From: Planctomycetota bacterium
GTDB lineage: Bacteria; Planctomycetota; Uabimicrobiia; Uabimicrobiales; Uabimicrobiaceae
Length of the DNA: 52,825 nucleotides
Reading direction: 5' to 3'
Assembly: GCA_029260735.1 (NCBI GenBank)
Contig: JAJDCR010000174.1
Span: 1-52,825 of the forward strand
The notes under the pieces were generated by a model, which saw only the letters and a program-made list of their open reading frames with translations, did no database searches and was not told the origin of the DNA. Positions 16,525-25,229 of this stretch are shown here, piece by piece. Each line of letters starts with the position of its first letter. The first letter of the stretch is position 1. The translations under genes were made by a program, and so were the position numbers.

Positions 16525-16859
16525 TACGCACTATTTATACGATACCTGAAAAACATGCATTTAATCTAGGCCCATATTTTATAAGGTTTAGTCGTGCCAG
16601 ACAACAATAGCATTAAGTTAAGCTATAGCCTTTGTATTTTTTTCCCCTCCGCGGTGGATTTTGAGTAGAAAAGAATCTCACGCAAAGGCGCAAAGATCGC
16701 AAAGGAAGATCTAAAAAATCTTTATGTTCATCTCTTGCCTGGATTCTTTTTCTCCTTGGCGTCTTTGCGTCTTTGCGTCTTTGCGTGAGATTCTTTTCTT
16801 TCTTCAACTTTAAGGCGCACTTTTTTCACTGCACCTTAAAAATATGCAAATCCAAATGC
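16525..16859 (+). repeat. Dispersed repeat, copy A (335 bp)
   Basis: Near-identical over its length to the reverse complement of 52346-52673. Its middle is a long imperfect hairpin built from CGCAAAGGCGCAAAG and TCTTTGCGTCTTTGCGTGAG arms flanking GAAGATCTAAAAAATC. Copy A has one extra 8-bp GTCTTTGC unit. This kind of CGCAAAGACGCAAAG repeat is known from intergenic regions of many bacteria; its function is not known to me. Confidence 0.9.
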
Positions 16860-16983
16860 ATGAGATTTTAGATCTTTAAGATGACAATACATCTACACAA
16901 AAACAAGAAGAAGTGTGAGTAAAAGAAATCAAAAGTTTTTGATTTCTTTCATTACAACACTCCTGACAGATTAGTCCCTACTA

Positions 16984-17021
16984 GGCAGCTCACAACAAGG
17001 TAAATTGAGCTGCCTTTTTTT
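16984..17021 (+). terminator. Rho-independent terminator, plus strand
   Basis: GGCAGCTCA (16984-16992) pairs perfectly with TGAGCTGCC (17006-17014) and is followed by seven T residues. The polarity is plus strand, so it does not serve the minus-strand peptidase gene whose stop lies at 17025. Confidence 0.85.
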
Positions 17022-17024
17022 AAT

Positions 17025-18014
17025 TTACCACCCGTTCACCGCTTCATAAACCGCAATAGCCACCTTGCCCATTTTATCATAGTCCAGACGATCAAAGGTA
17101 TCTCCCTCTTTGTGGTACTCGACATTGCGATAAAAAGCACTGTCGGTAATCATAACTGCAGGATAACCATGAGGCCAGTAATTGCGATGATCCGAATAGT
17201 CGATTCCTTGCACAATACCAGGAGCGTTGATCGAATATATTGGTAAATCGCTCGTTCCCTTCATCAGAATTTTTAGTTTTTTAGTCACCGCCTTATCTTC
17301 CATTCGACTAGCAAGAGCAATGAAATTTCCCACAGTCGGATAAATTGCTCGTAGAAAAGGAACAGGGTAGTCTTGGCTACCAGGTTCATCCGTGAAATAG
17401 CCGATCATTTCCAAACAAATCATGACAGGGATTTGAATTTTCTCATCGCCACACCGCTTAGCATGGTGAAAACTCCCCATCTGAGAACTATCAAAATAAG
17501 GAGGCTCTTCTAAAGTATAAGCAACCAATTCAACAGTTTTTGTCGGAGCTTTTTTTCCCCACAAATAAGCCAGCTCAATTAAACCTGCCACCCCACTAGC
17601 ATTATCATCTGCCCCTGGCGTTTTCCCACAAGAATCATAATGTGCTCCAACAACAATCCTCTCTGAGGTTACTTCGCCAAAAATTCCAACAACATTTTTA
17701 TATCGTCCGTCCACTGTTTGATACTCTTGGAATTCTGTCTTAGTCGCCCCTGCTTTGACAAATTGTTCGTGAATATACTCGGCACATTTCTCTAAGTTTT
17801 TCGGGTGCTGAAAATTACGCGGATGAAATGTTTCTGATAGAGTAACTACGTGCGCTTTAAGTCTTTGACTTTCGATTGTGACTGAAGATAGTTGATTGCT
17901 TTTCCAGGTAGGCTGAGCAACAATCCACCAGATAATGGAAGTAGGAATAAGAAGGGTAAGAAGAGCGATTATTCCTAAACGAAGTAAGAATTTTTTCCGG
18001 CTAGATTTTTCCAT
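17025..18014 (-). CDS. M28 family zinc peptidase, membrane-anchored
   Basis: 329 residues. An N-terminal signal anchor (LLRLGIIALLTLLIPTSIIWWIV) places the enzyme on the outer face of the cytoplasmic membrane. M28 signatures in order: GAHYDS (zinc His), PGADDNASG (bridging Asp), LEEPPY (catalytic Glu pair), CLEMIGY, and a C-terminal DYSDHRNYW/EYHKEGDT region carrying the last His ligands. The likely activity is aminopeptidase; substrate unknown. ATG has AGGATATTT upstream. Confidence 0.88.
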   Translation of the reverse strand: MEKSSRKKFLLRLGIIALLTLLIPTSIIWWIVAQPTWKSNQLSSVTIESQRLKAHVVTLSETFHPRNFQHPKNLEKCAEYIHEQFVKAGATKTEFQEYQTVDGRYKNVVGIFGEVTSERIVVGAHYDSCGKTPGADDNASGVAGLIELAYLWGKKAPTKTVELVAYTLEEPPYFDSSQMGSFHHAKRCGDEKIQIPVMICLEMIGYFTDEPGSQDYPVPFLRAIYPTVGNFIALASRMEDKAVTKKLKILMKGTSDLPIYSINAPGIVQGIDYSDHRNYWPHGYPAVMITDSAFYRNVEYHKEGDTFDRLDYDKMGKVAIAVYEAVNGW

Positions 18015-18112
18015 CGCAAATATCCTAAAAGAAAACTATAATTGATAGCTTATGCCTAATCTAGGTGATTTACCTAGGTAATTTCCTCTAGTTAATTATA
18101 AGGAGTTTTATC

Positions 18113-18862
18113 ATGCGAAAAGAGCATATTTTAGTTTTTTTTTTAGTTTTCTTATTAGTTTCTATACAAGCTGATTCAAAATCTCATTGGGGATACGAAG
18201 GAGAAGCTGGTCCAAAGCACTGGGGTGAAATAAAAGCAGATTACCACATTTGCGGTAGTGGAACCCACCAATCTCCTGTTAACATCGAAAATGTAGCCCT
18301 AACAGAATCGCTTGAAAAATTAGAGATTGTTTATCAAAAAAGTGAAAAAATGTCTATGCTCAATAATGGGCACACTGTCCAGTGTAACTACCCCGAAGGT
18401 AGCTATCTTCAAATCGGCTCCAAAAAATATCACTTGCTTCAATTTCATTTCCACACTCCAAGTGAACATACCTTAGAAGGTGAATCTTCTCCGATGGAGG
18501 TGCATCTTGTCCATAGAAGCAAATCCGGAGAACTTGCTGTTATCGGTATTTTTTTTAAAGTAGGCGAGCATAATCCTTTTCTCCGAAAAGTTATTCCCCA
18601 CTTCCCCAAAAAAATAAAAAGCACCGAGAAAAAGAAATCTCTCGACATACGAAAACTCCTTCCTTCTAACCTCAGCTATTTCACTTATTCAGGCTCACTG
18701 ACAACTCCACCTTGTTCAGAAGGGGTGCGCTGGATCGTCTTACAAACCCCCCTGGAAGCATCTGAAAAGCAAATTGCTAAGCTTCATAAAATTATGGGAA
18801 AGAATGCTCGCCCCACTCAAGATTTGAAAGGTCGAGTTATCCAAGGGAATCCGCCAAAGTAG
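18113..18862 (+). CDS. Alpha-class carbonic anhydrase, periplasmic
   Basis: Zinc enzyme for reversible CO2 hydration. The 249-residue protein has a cleavable signal peptide (hydrophobic residues ~6-20) and mature alpha-CA landmarks: HWGYEGEAGPKHWGE, GTHQSPVNI, the zinc histidines in QFHFHTPSEH and EVHLVH, and SGSLTTPPCSEGVRW. The two cysteines in YHICGSG and PPCSEG fit the conserved disulfide. AAGGAG precedes ATG. A terminator-like hairpin follows. Confidence 0.93.
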   Translation: MRKEHILVFFLVFLLVSIQADSKSHWGYEGEAGPKHWGEIKADYHICGSGTHQSPVNIENVALTESLEKLEIVYQKSEKMSMLNNGHTVQCNYPEGSYLQIGSKKYHLLQFHFHTPSEHTLEGESSPMEVHLVHRSKSGELAVIGIFFKVGEHNPFLRKVIPHFPKKIKSTEKKKSLDIRKLLPSNLSYFTYSGSLTTPPCSEGVRWIVLQTPLEASEKQIAKLHKIMGKNARPTQDLKGRVIQGNPPK

Positions 18863-18888
18863 GTTTTATTTATACTCTTTATCTTAAA

Positions 18889-18917
18889 GGACGGGCATAA
18901 AACCCGTCCGTTCTTTC
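18889..18917 (+). terminator. Terminator after carbonic anhydrase gene
   Basis: GGACGGG (18889-18895) pairs with CCCGTCC (18903-18909), then a T-rich GTTCTTTCT tail. Confidence 0.7.
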
Positions 18918-19255
18918 TCAGATCATAATCGCACTTGACGATTCATCCCCTAAGCTAAAGACTTACGGGTTTTCTCGCCACATCATTATAAATGCTGTTC
19001 TACATAATCACCAGTAAAACCACTCCAGCGAAAACCATCATGCCCTGCTCTTTGATATTCTTTTCTTTACATAGTCTGATTTTACGAAAATTTCTTTTTT
19101 AAATAGGAACATACATAACAAAGACTTCCATTAATTTTCTACAGTAAGTCGTAAAGTTATGAAATTTTATGATTAAGAAAACAATATATATTCGTACTAT
19201 AGAATATAGGTAATGCTTTTTATATTTTTATTTTGAAGAGATAGAGAAGTTTCTT
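18918..19255. other. AT-rich leader of the terpenoid-like cluster
   Basis: No gene of normal size. On the minus strand near 18995-19040 there is a 13-residue frame (MMVFAGVVLLVIM) whose DNA shares GTTTTACTGGT with the small hydrophobic frame at 7430-7498; this may be chance. The last ~100 bp before the acyltransferase start are very AT-rich and could hold its promoter. Confidence 0.35.
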
Positions 19256-20575
19256 ATGCAACCCATCAAAAATTTTACAATTAGAGCAAAAACTCACCAA
19301 GAATCGACTGTAGAACTAACTCCAATGGATCATTTATTAAGATTTTCAGATTTTAATTTTGTTTATATTTATGATTGTAAAATAGACGCTGAAGAGTTTG
19401 TTAGTAATTTAAAAAAACTAGTAAATCACTTTCCTTTTATGGCTGGACGTCTTAGCTATCAGAAAAAAAAAGGGCTTCAGCTTAAGTGTCAAAACCAAGG
19501 ATTTCCCGTAAGCTTATGGCAAACCGAACAAGATAGTGAATCCATTATCGAGTCGAAAAACCAAACTCTTAGTTTTTTTATAGATAGAATTGATATCGTA
19601 ACTGTAATTTCCAAGCAAAAACCTCTTATCAAGATTAAAATAACTTTCACCAAAGACAATAAAACAGTTTTAGGTTTTAGTTTTCATCACAGCTTGGGAG
19701 ACGGAAGATCAGTTACTTTGCTCCTGCACAACTTGTCAAACATTTGTAAAAACAAACCGGTACTAGAGCTTAACCTCGACAGACAGTCTGCTTTTGAGCC
19801 TTACATTACAGGAGAAAATCCAGAAAATTCAACAAAGTTATCTAACTTTGTTAGAAAGAGAAATTTAAAAGAAGTTTTAATCGCTACTAGCAATTTTGCA
19901 AAATGCCTGCTTTTCAAAAAAAATGGGTTCACAATACTGCATTTTTCTGAAGAAGAAGTCAATAACATCAAATCGACATTAACAGGTGCTTCTAAAGGTG
20001 ATGCTTTGGTCGCTCATTTGCTTGATGTACTTTATCTATTAGAATCAGAAAACTCTGTAAAGAAATACTTACACCTTTTCTACATCATTTCCGTAGAAGG
20101 TAAAGTAAAGCCCATCTTTCCAAAGAATTGTATCAGCAATGCAATCTCTTTTAGCGTAGGGAACTATCGTTTTACCTCGGAAGAACTTCAAAACAAACAG
20201 TATGTCGTAGACGAAATCAGAAAAAGCATTGAGCCAAACTATGTAAACAAAGTATTTCGACAAGAGTTAGCTTGGTTACAACGAAGAGAATCTGACCAAA
20301 GTATTCGTAGAAATAGAATTGTAACATCCTACGATTTTATAAAAACAACTTATGCTCTTTCCAATATGACTAAAGTCGATCCTTATGCCTTTGCTGACTT
20401 CGGATTTGGCAAGCCTGATATTTTCTTAGAACATAATATTTTTCCAAATACTTTATTTATGTATAGAGCTGAGCCTGCAAGAAGAGGTGTTTATGTTAGC
20501 ATGAATATAAAAAAAGAATTTATAAAAAAACTACAAACGGATCATTGGCAAAAAATTTTACACAAATACCTATAA
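19256..20575 (+). CDS. BAHD-like acyltransferase (plant-type transferase family)
   Basis: 439 residues, matching BAHD enzyme length. The catalytic HxxxD motif lies in FSFHHSLGDG (H145, D149), and the second hallmark, DFGFGKP (residues 381-387), matches the DFGWGKP motif of plant and fungal BAHD enzymes. The N-terminus LTPMDHLLRF and the FMAGRL segment near residue 61 also fit. Family members transfer acyl groups from acyl-CoA to hydroxyl or amino groups of secondary metabolites. It heads the plus-strand operon and is followed after 31 bp by a cyclase-like gene. Bacterial homologues are uncommon, which suggests acylation of a small molecule made by this cluster. Confidence 0.78.
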   Translation: MQPIKNFTIRAKTHQESTVELTPMDHLLRFSDFNFVYIYDCKIDAEEFVSNLKKLVNHFPFMAGRLSYQKKKGLQLKCQNQGFPVSLWQTEQDSESIIESKNQTLSFFIDRIDIVTVISKQKPLIKIKITFTKDNKTVLGFSFHHSLGDGRSVTLLLHNLSNICKNKPVLELNLDRQSAFEPYITGENPENSTKLSNFVRKRNLKEVLIATSNFAKCLLFKKNGFTILHFSEEEVNNIKSTLTGASKGDALVAHLLDVLYLLESENSVKKYLHLFYIISVEGKVKPIFPKNCISNAISFSVGNYRFTSEELQNKQYVVDEIRKSIEPNYVNKVFRQELAWLQRRESDQSIRRNRIVTSYDFIKTTYALSNMTKVDPYAFADFGFGKPDIFLEHNIFPNTLFMYRAEPARRGVYVSMNIKKEFIKKLQTDHWQKILHKYL

Positions 20576-20606
20576 TTTTTTCCAAAGAGAGATTAGGCAA
20601 ACATCA

Positions 20607-21560
20607 ATGAAAGTAAAAGAAAAAGAATCGGGCACACTGATAGAACTGCTAAATATGCATAAAGAGCAAAATTTTCTTGATACAGCTTATAAATTTTTAC
20701 GCAAGGAGTTTGATCTTATCGATTGCTACCAATCTTGCATCAGCCGTGAAAAAAATTTTGCGAAAAGATTAGAAATACCAATTGAAATTTTTTCTAGTGC
20801 ACTGATATTGAGCACCTTAAAAGACAGTAAACTAGAACCTGAAATCAAAAAGCACATTGTCTTATTTTTGCAAAAACATCATCAGCAGGGTTTGTTTTCC
20901 TATTTTACAGACAAGTCTATTTTACCAAACGATACCGACGACACTTCGCTCGCACTATCAGTTTTAATAGAACATAATGCTATTTCTTTGGACGTAGCTC
21001 ATGCTGCCGCAAGTAAAGTTTTCGAAAATGTAACGGAAGAGGGAATTGTCCATGTCTATTTGCCTCCCCGAAAACAGCGGGAAGATTATTTTAGAGTTGA
21101 TGCCGTGGTCTGTGCCAATGTTGTATACCTGGCCTATTTGCTTAAACGACAAGAAGAAGTATTGCCGACCATAGATTATTTGCTAAATTTTGTAAAAAGT
21201 CATAGCTACCTCCAAAGTGACAAATTCATTTATTATAAATCCCCGCAAGCTTTTCTATATTTTCTCTCGAATTCACTTCGGTTCAAACAATTTTCTCACA
21301 TATTTCAGCAATATTTGAAAGAAGGGATATCCATAACCCAAAAAAAGGGTTATTCGCCTCTAGATTTGGCCTTTGAGATTATATTTTGCCAAAGGTTAGG
21401 AATAGAATGCCACTATGCAAAACAACAACTAAAAGCAATGCAAAAGAAAGATGGCTCGTGGAAAATTTGTCCAATTTACAAATTTGGCCGTTCAAATGTA
21501 TTTTTCGGATCAAGTGCAATCGTGACAGCATTTGCCATTCGAGCTCTCGATGATAATTAA
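20607..21560 (+). CDS. Small class II terpene cyclase-like protein (DxDD)
   Basis: 317 residues of all-alpha sequence resembling the squalene-hopene/prenyltransferase alpha-barrel. LPNDTDDTSLAL holds D109-x-D111-D112-T, the DxDD acid motif with which class II diterpene cyclases protonate a substrate double bond. A QW-like repeat (MQKKDGSWKICPIY) and a closing GSSAIVTAFAIRALDD fit barrel repeats. The length equals roughly one barrel (beta domain), shorter than two-barrel cyclases, and comparable to the cyclase half of bacterial HAD-cyclase drimenol synthases; a HAD gene is present nearby. No class I DDxxD/NSE motif. An enzymatic cyclase is likely but a non-catalytic barrel protein cannot be excluded. 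Confidence 0.65.
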   Translation: MKVKEKESGTLIELLNMHKEQNFLDTAYKFLRKEFDLIDCYQSCISREKNFAKRLEIPIEIFSSALILSTLKDSKLEPEIKKHIVLFLQKHHQQGLFSYFTDKSILPNDTDDTSLALSVLIEHNAISLDVAHAAASKVFENVTEEGIVHVYLPPRKQREDYFRVDAVVCANVVYLAYLLKRQEEVLPTIDYLLNFVKSHSYLQSDKFIYYKSPQAFLYFLSNSLRFKQFSHIFQQYLKEGISITQKKGYSPLDLAFEIIFCQRLGIECHYAKQQLKAMQKKDGSWKICPIYKFGRSNVFFGSSAIVTAFAIRALDDN

Positions 21561-21584
21561 GTTGCAGGGAGACACATAAAACTT

Positions 21585-23342
21585 ATGAACTACTATGCCG
21601 ATGAATCAGAATGGAAGTGGCTTTTTAATAACGCAATTGATTGGGATACGATATTGCCCTTATATTATCCTGATCCTTCTCAAAAAGATTTTCAATCTAA
21701 CAAAGAAATTATAGAATTCTTTGAAGATTTACTCTCTCACACTGGTAAGTGGGCAGCGACAAAAATTTGGGAACGAAGCTCTCGTTTAGATATAGAGGGA
21801 GCCGGTGAAATAAAAGCAGGCAAGACTATACCAAGCTCTACTTTGTCAGAATTCTATAAAGAAGCGCAAGAACTGGGTGCTTTCGGCTTAAATTTACCAG
21901 AAGAGTATGGCGGTTTAAACGCTCCTACATTGTTGCACTTCATCTTGGGAGCACAAATCGCCAGGGGCTGTCCCTCCTCTTGTCTACAATGGTGTTTTTT
22001 TACTGCCACTGCCGAAATGATTAACTATTTATGTCCAGCACAAATCTGTGAAAAATACATTCCCCAAATTGTCGCAGGAAAAATAAGTGGTTGTATGTGC
22101 ATCACCGAACCTGGGTGTGGTTCCGATGTCGGTCAAATAATAACGAGCGCAATTTTACAACCAGATGGCACATACTTATTAAAGGGCAACAAAATCTTTA
22201 TTACCAATGGAGGGGGAGGGCTCGCAATTGTTCTTGCTCGTATAAAAGGGGCAGCTGAAGGTCTTTCGGGACTTTCAATATTTTTTGTAGAACAAGAAAT
22301 AGATGGAAAGCAGAACTACTATATTGCCAAGAATGAGAATAAGATGGGATTGCGAGGGTCGTTTACTTGCAATATTGTTTTTGAAAATACCAAAGCCTAT
22401 TTAGTAGGAGAAGAGAATAATGGCTTCAAGCTAATGCTTAATTTTATGAACGAAGGACGGATGGGAGTCGCGAGTCAGTCCTTAGGGGCTATAGAAGCTT
22501 GTATTGCTTATGCAAAAAAATATGCAAACGAAAGGATGCAGTTTGGAAAACCTATCGCCCAGCTTCCTCTTCTAAAAAGAATTATAGAAGATATGGAAAC
22601 AGAAAGAGACGCCATTAGGGTTTTATTTGTTGATACCCTTACCTATTTTGATATTTATCAATACCTTAATCTCAAAAAACATAAACAGGGGAGATTGGAA
22701 GCAAAGGAGCAAAGTTTATATAAAAGCGCAAAAACACAAATGCGCAAACGTACACCATTGATCAAATTTTACACAACGGAAGCGTATACTTCTATTTCCA
22801 AAATAGCAATACAGGTCTTAGGTGGACATGGTTTCATGAAAGACCATCCTGTAGAACGTTTACACCGTGATAGTTTTGGTCCACTTCTTTACGAAGGTAC
22901 CGCTCAGATCCAAGCATTGATGGCTTTGAAAGATACCATCAAGTATCTTTTTACCTATTTTCCACAATTTATCTTCCATTTAGTGGCGGCACATCCACTG
23001 ATTTCGATGTTGTTATTGAGGAAAAATTACCAAAGAAGTTTTTATACAGTGTACTATCGATCCTATTCAAGAATGCTCAGTTTATTCATTAAGAGCCTAA
23101 GGCCCAGAGGACTAAAAATGCTTTCCCGCCGTAATTGGCAACAGCAAAAAAATATAGAAGATATTATGATACATGCGGAGGGGATATGCCAAATGCTATC
23201 TTATTTAGAAACTCTCGAAATCCTCAAACAACATATCCAAAAAAGCCCTGCCAGAGAATCCCTATTTTGGAATTACCTAATACTTGTAAAGCCCCGCTTA
23301 GAAATGATTTACTGTGATTGGAAAATCAGAAAACCATCGTAA
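21585..23342 (+). CDS. Acyl-CoA dehydrogenase-like flavoprotein
   Basis: 585 residues, close to the longer ACAD group with a C-terminal extension (residues ~470-585). Landmarks: FGLNLPEEYGG, CITEPGCGSDVGQ, GNKIFITNGGGG, MGLRGSFT, GRMGVASQSLG, ANERMQFGKPIAQL, VLGGHGFMKDHPVERLHRD, and the catalytic-region LYEGTAQIQ. It likely introduces an alpha-beta double bond into an acyl thioester or a related substrate using FAD. As third gene of the acyltransferase operon it may tailor the acyl donor or the terpenoid. It ends 1 bp from the convergent P450 gene. GCAGGGAGA precedes ATG. Confidence 0.85.
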   Translation: MNYYADESEWKWLFNNAIDWDTILPLYYPDPSQKDFQSNKEIIEFFEDLLSHTGKWAATKIWERSSRLDIEGAGEIKAGKTIPSSTLSEFYKEAQELGAFGLNLPEEYGGLNAPTLLHFILGAQIARGCPSSCLQWCFFTATAEMINYLCPAQICEKYIPQIVAGKISGCMCITEPGCGSDVGQIITSAILQPDGTYLLKGNKIFITNGGGGLAIVLARIKGAAEGLSGLSIFFVEQEIDGKQNYYIAKNENKMGLRGSFTCNIVFENTKAYLVGEENNGFKLMLNFMNEGRMGVASQSLGAIEACIAYAKKYANERMQFGKPIAQLPLLKRIIEDMETERDAIRVLFVDTLTYFDIYQYLNLKKHKQGRLEAKEQSLYKSAKTQMRKRTPLIKFYTTEAYTSISKIAIQVLGGHGFMKDHPVERLHRDSFGPLLYEGTAQIQALMALKDTIKYLFTYFPQFIFHLVAAHPLISMLLLRKNYQRSFYTVYYRSYSRMLSLFIKSLRPRGLKMLSRRNWQQQKNIEDIMIHAEGICQMLSYLETLEILKQHIQKSPARESLFWNYLILVKPRLEMIYCDWKIRKPS

Positions 23343-23343
23343 C

Positions 23344-24546
23344 TTAAGTGGTTTTTATATACAATTCACTTGGCACCCTAATCAGTAAATTTGTTTTCCA
23401 AGAAATGTTTTCATCCAACAATTCTATGGAAGATATTTTTGTTAAAATATCTTCCATAATAATCCTTAATTCTTCTCGTGCCAAGTGTGCTCCCAAACAA
23501 AAGTGGACTCCATGTCCAAAAGCAATATGCTTATTATTTCTATGAATGTTGAAGGTTTCAGGTTCGCAAAAGTTTTTTTCATCGTGGTTTGCAGAAGCTA
23601 AAGATAAATAAACACGGTCTTGCTTTGAAATTTTAGTATCGCCAATAGTTGTGTCTTGTGTTGCTTGGCGGAAAAGGCCTATCACTGGCGAAGTGAACCT
23701 TAATGCTTCTTCGATAAAAAATGGAATTAAGGTCTTATCATTTTTTAGTAGTTGCCAATATTCAGGATACTTTAATAAACACAATAAGCAACTAGTAATT
23801 GAAGTTGTTGTAGTTTCGTGGCTAGTAATTAATAATAGCTCTATTAGACGAAGAACCTCTTCGCTAGACAATGTCCCATCCTGGTCTTTTACTGCAATCA
23901 GCTTCGAGATTAGGTCATCTCCAGAATTCTGTTCTTTTTGTTGGATTTTTTCCTGTAAGTATTTATGGAAGTTTCTGACTTCTGGCAGTAGCGAATTTAT
24001 CTTTTCTTGTTTTTTTTTCTTATCCGGTATGAGATCAGCAGAGGCAATACTAATAAGATTAAACGACCACCTCTTTAAATCTTCGATATCTTCTACCGGA
24101 AACTGTAGAAGCTTTGAAATAATTTCTATCGGAATCGGAACAGCAAAATCTTTGATAAAATCCACTTCTTGCTTTTGGATGAGGTTATTGCAAAATTTAG
24201 ACGAAGTTTTCTGTACGCTAAGAGTAAATTCTTTTAACGAATTTTTCATAAATAAGGGAGAAATTAATCGTTTTAAACGAGTATGCTCGGGAGGGTCCAA
24301 AGATAACAAAGAAGGAACGGAAACAATGCGCCTAAATTCTTGTAAGTTTTGGGATTTTACGCGAAAATTGGAGGAAAAAATTCTCGGGTTATTTAGCACC
24401 TCTAATACATCTTCGTAGCGACTGATGACCCAGCTTCCGATAAAATTATTTTTTGCAAGAGGTTCTTGGCGAAATTGTTTTAGGTACGGATAAGGTTGCG
24501 ACAGAAATTCTTCAGAGAAAAGATTGGTGCTTTGAGATTGCAACAT
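23344..24546 (-). CDS. Cytochrome P450
   Basis: 400 residues, standard soluble bacterial P450 length. I-helix oxygen-binding motif SHETTTT, K-helix ExxR in EEALRF, and heme loop FGHGVHFCLGAHLARE with proximal thiolate C350. The threonine after HE is present, so normal oxygen activation is expected. Redox partners are not encoded nearby. It lies 11 bp downstream of the HAD gene with AAGGAGCG before its ATG, making it the last gene of the isoprenyl synthase operon. Oxidation of the cyclised terpenoid is the natural inference. Confidence 0.95.
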   Translation of the reverse strand: MLQSQSTNLFSEEFLSQPYPYLKQFRQEPLAKNNFIGSWVISRYEDVLEVLNNPRIFSSNFRVKSQNLQEFRRIVSVPSLLSLDPPEHTRLKRLISPLFMKNSLKEFTLSVQKTSSKFCNNLIQKQEVDFIKDFAVPIPIEIISKLLQFPVEDIEDLKRWSFNLISIASADLIPDKKKKQEKINSLLPEVRNFHKYLQEKIQQKEQNSGDDLISKLIAVKDQDGTLSSEEVLRLIELLLITSHETTTTSITSCLLCLLKYPEYWQLLKNDKTLIPFFIEEALRFTSPVIGLFRQATQDTTIGDTKISKQDRVYLSLASANHDEKNFCEPETFNIHRNNKHIAFGHGVHFCLGAHLAREELRIIMEDILTKISSIELLDENISWKTNLLIRVPSELYIKTT

Positions 24547-24557
24547 GCGAACGCTCC

Positions 24558-25229
24558 TTAATTTTCAATGAGGGCAGGAAGAATGTGGAGAGAAGCTAGA
24601 ATTTTTTTATCCAAATCGTTTTTTTTTCCTCGTTTCATCAAGTACGTTTTTTCAACACCGGCATTTTGCGCTGCTATAGTGTTGATTTCCTGATCATCGA
24701 TATACAAAATTTCCCCTAAAATAAAATTTTTCTTTAGTTTAGAGTTTATATACTCCAATAGTTTTGCGTAGGTTGAACTACTGTCTTTTTCCCAAAACAA
24801 CAACCGCGAGGGAATAGTCAAATCAATAAAATCTTTTAACTTGAGTAATTGTAAAACGGAATTTGTCGAGGTCATAGGAGTACTTGTCAAAATTACTGTA
24901 CAAACCCCCTTTTCTTTTAGTTGTTTTAAGACGGGTTGGACATCATCAAATGTGATAATGTAATCTAAATAATCGAATTTTTTTATCGCTTCTAAATCAG
25001 AGTCAGAAATATCGCTTTGGGTTTGTAAAAACTCGCAAAATTTCTCCCAGAAAACTTTTTGCTCGCTATCAACTTCAGGGAATTGGGTCATTTTTCCAAA
25101 TTCTACAGCTTTTAGATACATTTTTTCCACAGACATTTTAACTTTTGGTTCCAGGTACTCTTTAATCTTATTTATTTGGTAGTTAATCAAAACTCCATCT
25201 CTATCAAAAATTACAATTTTAGTTTTCAT
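24558..25229 (-). CDS. HAD-family hydrolase (candidate terpenyl phosphatase)
   Basis: 223 residues. HAD motif I FDRDGVL (nucleophile and acid Asp), motif II VILTSTPM, a lysine in RLLFWEKD as possible motif III, and motif IV YIDDQEIN, with a helical cap at residues ~25-85. It overlaps the end of the isoprenyl diphosphate synthase gene by 11 bp. HAD proteins remove diphosphate from class II-cyclised terpenyl diphosphates in fungal and marine bacterial drimane pathways, and the same job is proposed here. A general phosphatase is the alternative. Confidence 0.8.
   Translation of the reverse strand: MKTKIVIFDRDGVLINYQINKIKEYLEPKVKMSVEKMYLKAVEFGKMTQFPEVDSEQKVFWEKFCEFLQTQSDISDSDLEAIKKFDYLDYIITFDDVQPVLKQLKEKGVCTVILTSTPMTSTNSVLQLLKLKDFIDLTIPSRLLFWEKDSSSTYAKLLEYINSKLKKNFILGEILYIDDQEINTIAAQNAGVEKTYLMKRGKKNDLDKKILASLHILPALIEN

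Larger units (their letters stand above)
16336..17024. other. 689-bp region without a clear gene
   Basis: Contains the promoter-like site, a tandem ATTCTTGACAAAAAG, dispersed repeat copy A (16525-16859), a hairpin AAATCAAAA/TTTTGATTT near 16926-16946, and a plus-strand terminator. Promoter and terminator face the same way with no protein gene between them, so a non-coding transcript of about 600 nt is possible. Confidence 0.5.

Noticed and set aside
16613..16807. Frame encoding RRKDAKTPRRKR and SLRLCVRFFS in the dispersed repeat
   Set aside because: This peptide arises from translating the CGCAAAGACGCAAAG hairpin repeat; copy B gives a shifted version. A known type of spurious frame.
19256..20575. 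NRPS condensation domain
   Set aside because: HHxxxDG would allow it, but DFGFGKP and the absence of any adenylation or carrier domain favour BAHD.
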